A stretch of 64,000 bases of DNA. It comes from JAGTJU01 sp038257535 (GTDB lineage: Bacteria > Myxococcota_A > Polyangia > Fen-1088). The notes beneath the pieces were generated by a model. It was given only the letters and a program-made list of their open reading frames with translations, was not told where the DNA came from and did no database searches. Of the stretch, positions 50,350 through 58,283 are shown one piece after another; position 1 is the stretch's first letter, and each line of letters opens with the position of its first letter. Position numbers and translations under genes: made by a program. The stretch lies in contig JBBSJE010000007.1 of NCBI GenBank assembly GCA_038257535.1, forward strand, positions 1 to 64,000, given 5' to 3'.

Positions 50350-50402
50350 TTCCGCCACAGCTGCGGGCATTGATTGACATTATCGTGGCGGAACGCTAAT
50401 TT
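50350..50402 (+). promoter_or_regulatory. rpsA promoter with flanking inverted repeat
   Basis: TTGACA (50374-50379), 17-nt spacer, TAATTT (50397-50402): a near-ideal sigma-70 promoter. A perfect 9-bp inverted repeat, TTCCGCCAC (50350-50358) and GTGGCGGAA (50385-50393), brackets the -35 box. It may act as a cmk terminator (four Ts follow), an operator, or both. The start would be near 50409, giving an rpsA leader of about 130 nt, long compared with the short leaders elsewhere. Confidence 0.7.
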
Positions 50403-50540
50403 TCGCGCCCCTTCTAGGCTCGCCAGTGGTTGGTGCGCTTAGGTTATGTCACTTCAGCGGCGTAGAGCTCATCGGGGGCGAGCGAAAACGCACGGGTTTC
50501 CGGCCCGCAAGAACCTCCGGATTGAGATTCAAGGATCTGC

Positions 50541-52268
50541 ATGGCTTCAATTCAAGACACCAACCTCCCCGAAGACGAAAACTTCGCAGCGCTGCTCGAG
50601 GATTTCTTCCGCGAAGACAACCTGAAGGAGGGTGACATCGTCAAAGGGCGAGTCATTTCGGTTGCCAACGAGTTCGTCGTTGTTGATATCGGCTACAAGT
50701 CTGAAGGCACCATTCCGCTGCACGAGTTTACCGACGCCGAGGGCAAGGCTGACGTAAAGGCCGGCGACGAGGTTGATGTATTCCTTGAGGCCCGTGAAGA
50801 TGAAAACGGTCTGTGCATCCTTTCAAAGGAAAAGGCCGATCGTTTGAAGGTGTGGGACGAGATCTCCGCTGCTTGTGAGCGTGACGAACTTGTCGAAGGC
50901 ACCATCAGCGCCCGCGTTAAAGGTGGCTTGTCGGTCACGATCCGCGGCGGCGTCAAAGCATTTTTGCCTGGTTCGCAAGTGGATCTGCGCCCCGTGCGCA
51001 ATCTCGATGTGTACTTGGGCCAACAGCACCGCTTCAAGGTGATCAAGTTCAACAAAAAGCGCGGCAACATCGTGTTGTCTCGCCGTGTGTTGCTAGAAAA
51101 AGAGCGCGCTGATCTCAAAGAGCAAACGCTCGACAGGATCAAAGAAGGCCAGATCGTTGAGGGTGTGGTCAAGAACCTCACCGAGTACGGCGCCTTTATC
51201 GATTTGGGCGGCATTGATGGGCTTTTGCACATCACCGACATGTCTTGGGGCCGCGTCACGCATCCTTCGGAACTGTTCCAGGTTGGCGACCACGTTCGCG
51301 TGAAGGTGTTGAAGTTCAACAGCGAAACCGAGCGCGTTTCCTTGGGCCTCAAGCAAATGAGCGAGGATCCTTGGACCAACGCCGGCGAAAAATACCCACC
51401 CGGCACGGTTGTGCGCGGCAAGGTTGTGTCGCTTAAAGATTACGGCGCGTTCATTGAACTTGAGCAAGGCATTGAAGGCCTGGTTCACGTTTCCGAAATG
51501 TCATGGACCCGTCGGGTCAAGCACCCCTCGAAGGTGTTTGCCATTGGCGACATGGTTGAAGCGGTGGTGTTGGACATCGATCCCACGCAAAACCGCATCA
51601 GCTTGGGCATCAAGCAGCTTGAGCCAAATCCTTTTGCCACCCTCAAAGAGAAGTACCCACCTGGCACGGTTGTGCGCGGCACCGTTCGCAACATCGCCGA
51701 CTTCGGCATCTTCGTGGAAATCGAAGAGGGCATCGACGGGTTGGTTCACATCTCCGACCTTTCGTGGACCCAGCGGGTCAAGCACCCCTCTGAGCTCTTC
51801 CAAAAGGGCGAAGAAGTGGAAGCCGTTGTTCTCAACATCGAATTCGATGGTGAAAAGCCAAAGGTTTCGTTGGGTATCAAGCAACTGGTTCCCGATCCAT
51901 GGGATCGCATTCCCTACGATTACGCCCCCGGCAAGATCGTGGAGTGCAAGGTTCTGAAGGTTCTCGACTTCGGCGCTTTCGTCGAGATCGAGCGCGGTGT
52001 CGAAGGCCTCATCCACGTCTCCGAATTCTCGGACGAACGTATCGAAGACGCCAAGACCTTCGTGAAGCCGGGCGACGCCTTGAAAGCCGAGATCATCTCG
52101 GTGGACACGGCCGAGCGCAAAATTGGTCTGTCCTTCCGTGGCGCAAGCCGCGCCGAAGAATTGGCCGACGTGCAGGGCTTCACAGGTGGCGTACCTACGG
52201 CCACCTTGGGCGATGTGATGCGCGAGAAGTTGGCTGGTCTTTCTGCCTCAAAGAAAGATCAGGAGTAA
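50541..52268 (+). CDS. rpsA: 30S ribosomal protein S1
   Basis: 575 aa with six S1 RNA-binding repeats, each with the pattern G-x-V-x-x-I-x-x-F-G-A-F-V-E-I/L-x-x-G-x-x-G-L-V-H-x-S. The repeats at YGAFIELEQGIEGLVHVSEM, FGIFVEIEEGIDGLVHISDL and FGAFVEIERGVEGLIHVSEF are near-identical blocks. It tethers mRNA to the ribosome. A ribosome site (AAGGA) precedes the ATG. The long leader fits S1 autoregulation by binding its own mRNA, as known in E. coli; that is inferred here. Codon use is clearly that of a highly expressed gene. Confidence 0.97.
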   Translation: MASIQDTNLPEDENFAALLEDFFREDNLKEGDIVKGRVISVANEFVVVDIGYKSEGTIPLHEFTDAEGKADVKAGDEVDVFLEAREDENGLCILSKEKADRLKVWDEISAACERDELVEGTISARVKGGLSVTIRGGVKAFLPGSQVDLRPVRNLDVYLGQQHRFKVIKFNKKRGNIVLSRRVLLEKERADLKEQTLDRIKEGQIVEGVVKNLTEYGAFIDLGGIDGLLHITDMSWGRVTHPSELFQVGDHVRVKVLKFNSETERVSLGLKQMSEDPWTNAGEKYPPGTVVRGKVVSLKDYGAFIELEQGIEGLVHVSEMSWTRRVKHPSKVFAIGDMVEAVVLDIDPTQNRISLGIKQLEPNPFATLKEKYPPGTVVRGTVRNIADFGIFVEIEEGIDGLVHISDLSWTQRVKHPSELFQKGEEVEAVVLNIEFDGEKPKVSLGIKQLVPDPWDRIPYDYAPGKIVECKVLKVLDFGAFVEIERGVEGLIHVSEFSDERIEDAKTFVKPGDALKAEIISVDTAERKIGLSFRGASRAEELADVQGFTGGVPTATLGDVMREKLAGLSASKKDQE

Positions 52269-52347
52269 GCCAGGTCTGTGTTGACCGCGACCATTGACCT
52301 ACGGGTCTGATGGTCGCGCAAAGCGCCCGGGGAAAGCGAGTACGACG

Positions 52348-53802
52348 ATGGGACAAGAGCCGCCGTCGAACCCACCTTCCACCGGGCGTTCGTTCGTTTC
52401 GGGCACGGAGGCCCCCGACCCTGGGGCTTCCATGTCCGATTTTGAAACCGTCGCGGTGACGGGCGAAAAGCGGCGTTGGCGCGAATCAGGTCGCTCCTTG
52501 CAGGTCATGGCTTGGCTCAAGCGCTTTGCCAAGCTGTGGGGCTTTGCCCTGTTTTGCCTGTTTGTGGTTTACCTGTTTCGCCACATCGCCCTGCCGTTCG
52601 TGTTTGCGATTTTGGTGGCCTACCTGTTGGCGCCGGCGATCGATCGCATGTCCCGCGTGCAGGTGGCGGGGCGTCGGGTGTCCCGTGGCGCGGCTGTCAT
52701 CGTGCTCTACATCTTGATCTTGTCGGTGTTGGGCACCGGCATCTCGATCGTGATTCCCCGCTTATCTGGCGATTTTGCGCGCCTGTTTCGCGAAGCGCCC
52801 GAGACCTTTGAAAAGGTCAACGAGCAGTACTTGCCGCGTGTGGGGGCCTGGATCGATCGACATTTTGGCGCGGGTGACGATGAACACACCCCGCAGGTGC
52901 GAGGGGCCGCGCAGGCCGACCGACCCGAGCAACCTGCGTTCATCGAACCAACAAGCACCGGCGGCTATCGACTTGAGCTGGGCACCTTGGCCGATAAGTT
53001 TTCGCTGCAAATCCGACCAGGAGAAGAGGAGGGCACTTACGTTGTGACGCCTTTTGCGCCCCGGGAGGCCGAGAAGGCATCGGGTGGGCGATGGGAACGA
53101 TCAATCAAACGCTGGATCGAAGAGAAGGTGCGCGGCACCGAGGACGAAACCCGGCGCGCCCTTGAATACGGCCGTAAGTTTGTGACGGCCATTGTGGGCG
53201 GGCTGTGGAAGCTCACCTTGGTGCTGATGTTGGCCGCGTTCATCCTGATCGACCTAGAACGCGTGCGCGGGTTCATTCGATCGTTGGTTCCCGAAAATTA
53301 CCAAACCGATTTTGATCGCATTGCGGGTGGTGTGGATCGCGGCTTGTCAGGCGTGATCCGCGGCCAGCTGACAATTTGTTTGATCAACGGCGCGCTCACC
53401 TATGTGGGGTTGCTGATTTTCCAGGTGAAGTATTCGTTGCTGTTGGCGGGCATCGCCACGGTGATGAGCCTCATCCCGATTTTCGGATCGTTTCTTTCCT
53501 CGGTGCCCATCGTGGTGGTGGCGGTGGTGTCCCGAGGTGAATTTGACCTGATGCTGGGTGTGTACGTCACCGGGTGGATCGTGCTCATCCACATGCTGGA
53601 AGCGAACTTCCTCAATCCCAAGATCTTGGGCAACTCGGCCCGCATTCACCCTGTGCTGGTGGTGTTCGCTTTGGTGGCGGGCGAACACACTTACGGATTG
53701 GTGGGCGCCTTGTTCGCTGTGCCCGTGCTGTCGATTGTGCAGACGGTGTTTATGTACATGCGCCGCAAGGACGGTCGGCTGCCAGTAGAGCCTTTGCCCT
53801 AG
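52348..53802 (+). CDS. AI-2E family transporter (permease)
   Basis: 484 aa. Polar N-terminus, then helices starting LWGFALFCLFVVYLFRHIAL, a large soluble insert (about 150-265), and C-terminal helices including LTICLINGALTYVGLLIF, IFGSFLSSVPIVVVAVVS and MLEANFLNPKILGNSARIHP, the family hallmark. The soluble insert is longer than in short family members. Members export small molecules such as autoinducer-2 or act as Na+/H+ antiporters; the substrate here is unknown. An in-frame ATG at 52432 is an alternative start. Confidence 0.88.
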   Translation: MGQEPPSNPPSTGRSFVSGTEAPDPGASMSDFETVAVTGEKRRWRESGRSLQVMAWLKRFAKLWGFALFCLFVVYLFRHIALPFVFAILVAYLLAPAIDRMSRVQVAGRRVSRGAAVIVLYILILSVLGTGISIVIPRLSGDFARLFREAPETFEKVNEQYLPRVGAWIDRHFGAGDDEHTPQVRGAAQADRPEQPAFIEPTSTGGYRLELGTLADKFSLQIRPGEEEGTYVVTPFAPREAEKASGGRWERSIKRWIEEKVRGTEDETRRALEYGRKFVTAIVGGLWKLTLVLMLAAFILIDLERVRGFIRSLVPENYQTDFDRIAGGVDRGLSGVIRGQLTICLINGALTYVGLLIFQVKYSLLLAGIATVMSLIPIFGSFLSSVPIVVVAVVSRGEFDLMLGVYVTGWIVLIHMLEANFLNPKILGNSARIHPVLVVFALVAGEHTYGLVGALFAVPVLSIVQTVFMYMRRKDGRLPVEPLP

Positions 53803-53826
53803 CCGTGATGGGCATCCGGTTTCGAA

Positions 53827-54672
53827 TCAGTTCGGGTTCAGCGCCACCGTTCGATCCAGATTCACCACCAAAGAATGCGCGGCCGGCACGGGCGTCCAAC
53901 CGGATCGGGCGGCCAAGCGCTCATCGGCTTCGATCACCACCGCCCGCAGATCGTTGTGAGACACCCGGCGCGGCTGATCAGACAAGCCGCGTTGTTTGGG
54001 GCACGCGGGGTTCGAGCACTCCTGCACGCCCTGAAGATCTAGATACTGCATGGAAAAACCCCGGGTCTCTGCCACCAAGCTGCGTCCGTTGGTGACCACC
54101 AACGCCAGTTTGGGGGTGGTGGTCACCCCGGCGGCGCCCAGAAGCTTGTCCACAAAATTTACGCTTTGGTGAAGCGCGTGCTGAACCAGTTTGCCTTCAG
54201 GCGCGCGCACATCCAGCAGCCCCGCGTCGTGCAAAAACGCGAGGAACAGGTGAAAGACGTGCTCGTCCGAGGATCGGCCGCGAATGTTGCGCCTCAAAAA
54301 CTCAGGAATGCTTTGCAGCAAGCGCTCGCGCACCAACTCGAAACCTTCAACGCCGCCGATGGCGCCGAACAGCCACGACCGAAACCGAAACGGATCGCTG
54401 TTTTCGGCCACGCCCACGGCCGAGTCCTCCAGACCCACGCGACCCACCACGGCGTCGGCGCGCAACCCGCGGGTCAGCGCGTAAAAATCAACCTCTTCGC
54501 TTTCGGCGCGGGGACGCTTCTGCAACAGAACTTCTTCCCCTTGCACGAACCCCAGGCCCCAGCCATCAGGATGCAGCGGATCTTTCCAATACAAGGCGGG
54601 CCGTGCCTGGAACAGGGCGCAGGACAGCATCTCAGGGTCGTTTCCGGTATAGGCGATAAGGTGGTTCACCAT
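53827..54672 (-). CDS. Class II glutamine-amidotransferase-like protein, catalytic Cys missing
   Basis: 281 aa. The Ntn-amidotransferase fold is shown by HPDGWGLGF and by VVGRVGLEDSAVGVAENSDPF, which line up with YafJ/EgtC-type proteins. The residue after the initiator Met should be the nucleophilic Cys (MCR) but is Val (MVNHLIAYTGNDPE). The oxyanion segment AHNG reads AIGG. No upstream start codon is available that would restore the Cys. It is therefore probably non-catalytic, with a binding or regulatory role. Convergent with the AI-2E gene. Confidence 0.75.
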   Translation of the reverse strand: MVNHLIAYTGNDPEMLSCALFQARPALYWKDPLHPDGWGLGFVQGEEVLLQKRPRAESEEVDFYALTRGLRADAVVGRVGLEDSAVGVAENSDPFRFRSWLFGAIGGVEGFELVRERLLQSIPEFLRRNIRGRSSDEHVFHLFLAFLHDAGLLDVRAPEGKLVQHALHQSVNFVDKLLGAAGVTTTPKLALVVTNGRSLVAETRGFSMQYLDLQGVQECSNPACPKQRGLSDQPRRVSHNDLRAVVIEADERLAARSGWTPVPAAHSLVVNLDRTVALNPN

Positions 54673-54783
54673 GGTCGTCAGTCTATCGGTGCGCGCCGCA
54701 AGTACCAGAGGTGACGGCGGGGTTGAACATCGGTGGGTTTGGCTTTCTCCCTGAATCGGCAGTGGTATAAGAGCCCGCGAAAC

Positions 54784-55419
54784 ATGCGCATCACGGAGAT
54801 CTACGCCAGCGTCCAGGGAGAGACGCAGTACGCAGGGCTACCGTGCACGCTGATTCGCACCACGGGGTGCGATCTGCGCTGTACATATTGTGACACCACC
54901 TATTCGTTCTATGGCGGCAAAGATATGTCGCTCGACGAGATCCTTGAAGAAGCGCAAAAGCTAGGGCCCAAACTGGTCCTGCTTACGGGCGGCGAGCCGA
55001 TGTTACAGCGAGACATCGTGGCCCTGTCCGAACTGCTGCTGTCCCATGGCTTCGACGTCATGATTGAAACCTCGGGGGCTCATCCGGTGGATGTTTTGCC
55101 CGCGGCCGTCGCGAAGATCGTGGATGTGAAGTGCCCCTCTTCGGGAGAGGCGCACAGAATGCACCCGCAAGCGGTCGCTTCCCTGGGCCCCCGTGACGCA
55201 GTGAAGTTCGTTTTAGGGGGTGAAGCGGACTACCAGTGGGCACGTGACTTTGTGCAGCATCAAGGACTGGGCGAACGCACAACCGTGCTGATGGCGCCGG
55301 TGCATGGCCAGCTTGACCCAAAGGCCCTGGTGTCTTGGATGCTGAGGGACCGGGTGCCGGCGAGGCTAAATCTGCAACTTCACAAATACATTTGGGGCCC
55401 GGAGGCCCAGGGCGTTTGA
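54784..55419 (+). CDS. queE: 7-carboxy-7-deazaguanine synthase
   Basis: 211 aa, radical SAM. The cluster motif CDLRCTYC gives Cys29, Cys33 and Cys36 (C-x3-C-x2-C). MRITEIYASVQGETQYAGLPC, LLTGGEPMLQ and VDVKCPSSGE are QueE features. It makes the deazapurine core of queuosine. The start ATG is 12 nt after TATAAG (54766-54771). The other queuosine genes are not here. Confidence 0.93.
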   Translation: MRITEIYASVQGETQYAGLPCTLIRTTGCDLRCTYCDTTYSFYGGKDMSLDEILEEAQKLGPKLVLLTGGEPMLQRDIVALSELLLSHGFDVMIETSGAHPVDVLPAAVAKIVDVKCPSSGEAHRMHPQAVASLGPRDAVKFVLGGEADYQWARDFVQHQGLGERTTVLMAPVHGQLDPKALVSWMLRDRVPARLNLQLHKYIWGPEAQGV

Positions 55420-55607
55420 CGCAACGAACCCATGCCACGGGGGAATGTTTCCAACCTTCGGCGGCCGTTGCGGAGCCGTATGCGGCCGTCACAAAACCCC
55501 CGAGGAGTCAAATTTTTGGATTGACGCGCATGGCGTCGCCTGTTAGCGTCGCGCCCGCAATAATTAACCGTAACCACTCAAGAATTCTCGGGAATCGGGA
55601 AGGGGGC

Positions 55608-56447
55608 TTGAGCAAAATCTTGGCAATTCTGGCAACCACCGGCGCCCTCATGGCAGGGCTGAACTGTGCTTCGCGCCCCAAGCGGGACCCGGATCAATCG
55701 TTCAAATTGTTTCAGGTGGCTGTCAGCTCCTACGAGGGCAATCGCCTCGAGGCTGCCTTGGGTGAACTTGAGCAAGCCCTAAAGGCCGACCCCGAGAATG
55801 CCGACGCGCACAACATGCTTGGAATCATTGCACTTCGCCAAGGCGCAGAATACGAGGCCCAGATCGAGGCCCATTCCTGCGTGCGTGGCAAAGACGCCGA
55901 ACTGGTTCGCGAGGACGCCAACGCCAGGTTTCGCACCGCCCGCGGCGCCTTCGAGAAAGCCGCGGCCGCCCGCGAAGACTACGCCGAAGCCTGGAACAAC
56001 CTTTCCGTGGCGGCGTTGAACCTCCAAGACTGGGACCTGGCGCTCACCGCGGCCCAAAACGCCCTGAAGGTGGGCACCTACAGCCAACCGCACATCGCGC
56101 GGGGCAATTTAGGCTGGGCGTATTATCAAAAACGCGATCTGCAGCGGGCGTGGCGCGAACTGCAAGACGCCGTGTCGCGGCAGCCTGGCTTTTGTGTGGG
56201 CCGCTACCGACTTGCGAAGGTCTTGGTGGACCGCGGCCAGCTTGACGAAGCGGACGAGCACTTGGCCGCTGTAACGGCCGATCCGCGTTGCCCCATCCAG
56301 GAAGCCTATCTTTTGGCGGGGATGGTTGCGCAAAGGCACAACGACTCCGATCGCGCGGCCGAGCTGTTTGCACGCTGCACGGCGCTGGGGGCCAAGAGTT
56401 GCATTGCGGCTGAATGCAGGCGCTACGCGGGAATCATTCAACGGTAG
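55608..56447 (+). CDS. TPR lipoprotein, Tgl/PilW-like
   Basis: 279 aa from a TTG at 55608 behind GGGAAGGGGG. Lipoprotein signal with lipobox LNC near residue 19, then TPR units: ALGELEQALKADPENADAHNMLGIIAL, AFEKAAAAREDYAEAWNNLSVAAL and AWRELQDAVSRQPGFCVGRYRLAKVL. It resembles Tgl/PilF/PilW pilotins needed for the PilQ secretin in type IV pili; the RodZ-like gene follows 22 nt later, an arrangement common for pilW. The frame is open upstream of the TTG, but no coding character is evident there. Confidence 0.8.
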   Translation: MSKILAILATTGALMAGLNCASRPKRDPDQSFKLFQVAVSSYEGNRLEAALGELEQALKADPENADAHNMLGIIALRQGAEYEAQIEAHSCVRGKDAELVREDANARFRTARGAFEKAAAAREDYAEAWNNLSVAALNLQDWDLALTAAQNALKVGTYSQPHIARGNLGWAYYQKRDLQRAWRELQDAVSRQPGFCVGRYRLAKVLVDRGQLDEADEHLAAVTADPRCPIQEAYLLAGMVAQRHNDSDRAAELFARCTALGAKSCIAAECRRYAGIIQR

Positions 56448-56469
56448 TTCGAGGCGAGTTCGAGAGACG

Positions 56470-56997
56470 ATGACCCAGATGGTGACGGAAAAGCACTTCG
56501 GAACGCTCCTGCGAGAAGCTAGGGAGTGCAAGCGTATGTCTGTGGCCGAGGTCGCCGACACCATCAAAATCTCCCAATGTTGCTTAAAGTCCCTTGAGGA
56601 GGGCGCTTGGGGCGAGCTTCCCCCCGATATTTTCGTGCGGGGTTTTGTAAAGTCATACGCCCGCATCGTGGGCTTGCCCGAATCCGAACCCTTGAACCTG
56701 CTGGACCAAGAGCTGGCGGCGCGTCGTCGCTCTGAGGTGGAAGCGTTCGTTGTGCCTGCGGGTGCCAGCCACGACCTGCTGCCAGTTGACGGCATGCCAC
56801 CTGAGCCCGACATCGCCCGCCGCCCGGTGGGACTGGCTTTGTTTGTGGTGGTGGTGCTGGTGATTTCCATCGTGGCGTTGACTTACCTGCTGCAACAGCC
56901 GCCGCCTCCCGGCGAGGGCCTCAGCCGGGCGCCCGCGCCGCAGCTGTGGCTGGGGGACGCCCCCGCGGATGCACCCGATTGCGATCCGGCCGCCTGA
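56470..56997 (+). CDS. RodZ-like helix-turn-helix membrane protein
   Basis: 175 aa. The N-terminal HTH is of the RodZ type (FGTLLREARECKRMSVAEVADTIKISQCCLKSLEEG, shortened: LREARECKRMSVAEVAD), followed by FVRGFVKSYARIVGL. One membrane helix (about 118-141), then a short Pro-rich tail. RodZ proteins link MreB to the membrane and shape the cell. The C-terminal periplasmic domain of full RodZ is absent, so this is a short version. 22 nt after the TPR lipoprotein gene. Confidence 0.78.
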   Translation: MTQMVTEKHFGTLLREARECKRMSVAEVADTIKISQCCLKSLEEGAWGELPPDIFVRGFVKSYARIVGLPESEPLNLLDQELAARRRSEVEAFVVPAGASHDLLPVDGMPPEPDIARRPVGLALFVVVVLVISIVALTYLLQQPPPPGEGLSRAPAPQLWLGDAPADAPDCDPAA

Positions 56998-57039
56998 CCT
57001 GCCAACGGCACTGGACCCAGGGCTGCTAGTCTTGTGCCC

Positions 57040-57837
57040 GTGCTGCCGCTGCAAACCCCAGCCTTGGTGTTGCGTTCGCTGAATTTCGGCGAAGCGGATC
57101 GCATCGTCACTTTGTTGGGGCGGGACACTGGCAAAGTCTCGGCGTTGGCGCGCGGCGCGCGCAAATCGGTGCGTCGGTTCACGGGGTTGGGAAGCGCCGC
57201 TCTGGGCTTGGCCACGCTGCGCGAGCGTGGGGGAGATCTGTGGTCCTTCGAAGCCTTCGAGGTCAGCAAACCTCGCACCGAACTGGCGGCCGACTTGGTG
57301 ACCGCGGCGCACGGCGCGTACGCGTGCGAATTGGTCGAACGCCTGTGTGCCAGCCATCAGCCCGATCCCGAAACCTTTGCCTGGTTGGATCACATGCTGG
57401 ATCTGCTCACGCAACGCCCCGCCTCAGCGGAACGTTTGAGGGCGTTTGAGCTAGGGCTGCTGGAACGATTGGGCTTGGCCCCCGGGATTCATCGCTGCGA
57501 CGGCTGCGGGCGCCTGGATATGCCGCTGACCGGCGGGCGTTGGATTCCCGAGACCATGACGTTGTTGTGCCGCGATTGCGGTTCCCGCGGAACCCCGCTT
57601 GCGGGTGCCGTGGTGGCGGCTTTGGTTCGGCTTTCCACCGTGGCACTGGAAGGCGCCGAAACTGAGCCTTTGCCAGCGGCCGTGAACCGGGCTTGCCGCA
57701 ACTTGCTGGGGCCGGTCATCGAACATCACGTGGGGGGCCCGCTCAAGTCGTGGGAGTTCTTAATGAAGCTTTCCCAGGGCGCCGCACGCGCCGCCTCCCC
57801 GTTGCCCGCCGACAGAAACAAGGAGTCCCCAGTATGA
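57040..57837 (+). CDS. recO: DNA repair protein RecO
   Basis: 265 aa from the GTG at 57040 (an in-frame GTG at 57034 abuts the -10-like TAGTCT at 57027-57032). The N-terminal OB fold reads LPLQTPALVLRSLNFGEADR, and the zinc-finger is CDGCG...CRDCG. RecO loads RecA with RecR at gaps. Its TGA overlaps the VOC gene ATG (ATGA). Confidence 0.93.
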   Translation: MLPLQTPALVLRSLNFGEADRIVTLLGRDTGKVSALARGARKSVRRFTGLGSAALGLATLRERGGDLWSFEAFEVSKPRTELAADLVTAAHGAYACELVERLCASHQPDPETFAWLDHMLDLLTQRPASAERLRAFELGLLERLGLAPGIHRCDGCGRLDMPLTGGRWIPETMTLLCRDCGSRGTPLAGAVVAALVRLSTVALEGAETEPLPAAVNRACRNLLGPVIEHHVGGPLKSWEFLMKLSQGAARAASPLPADRNKESPV

Positions 57838-58229
57838 CCGCCGCCCCCATTCCCGCTTTGCTCGGCATCCGCCACGTGGCCTTGTTCACTCCCGAATTGG
57901 AGGCGTCGGTGGCGTTTTGGGTGCAAACCATGGGCTATCAGGTGGAATGGCAACCCGACGCCGACAACGTGTACCTCACCAGTGGTTCAGACAACTTGGC
58001 TTTGCATCGTCGCGGCGTGGATGCAGGTCTGCAACGGCTCGACCACATTGGTTTGGCGGTGAATACGCCGACCGATGTGGACGCATGGGCCGACAGGCTT
58101 CGGGGTTTGGGCGTGGCGCTGCAAACCGAACCGCGCACCCATCGCGACGGCGCGCGCTCGTTTTATTTTCGCGAGCCGGGTGGGGCGCTTGTTCAGGTGA
58201 TCCACCACGAGCCCATTTCAAAGCCCTAA
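57834..58229 (+). CDS. VOC-family protein (glyoxalase/bleomycin-resistance fold)
   Basis: 131 aa, one VOC module pair: GIRHVALFTPELEASVAFWVQTMGYQVEW and LDHIGLAVNTPTDVDAWADRL. His and Glu positions that bind metal are visible (IRHVAL, LDHIGL, VQVIHHE). Substrate is unknown; glyoxalase-like or dioxygenase-like chemistry is possible. It is coupled to recO by the ATGA overlap. Confidence 0.85.
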   Translation: MTAAPIPALLGIRHVALFTPELEASVAFWVQTMGYQVEWQPDADNVYLTSGSDNLALHRRGVDAGLQRLDHIGLAVNTPTDVDAWADRLRGLGVALQTEPRTHRDGARSFYFREPGGALVQVIHHEPISKP

Positions 58230-58268
58230 CTCGCCCGCAAGCGGGGCGGCGGCCCCCAGGGAACGTGC

Positions 58269-58283
58269 TAAATTGCGCGCCCC
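58269..58283 (+). promoter_or_regulatory. glyQS -10 element, leaderless arrangement
   Basis: TGCTAAATT ends at 58274 and the glyQS ATG is at 58284, leaving 9 nt. It has the same extended -10 geometry as cmk, and no Shine-Dalgarno is seen. Confidence 0.55.
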
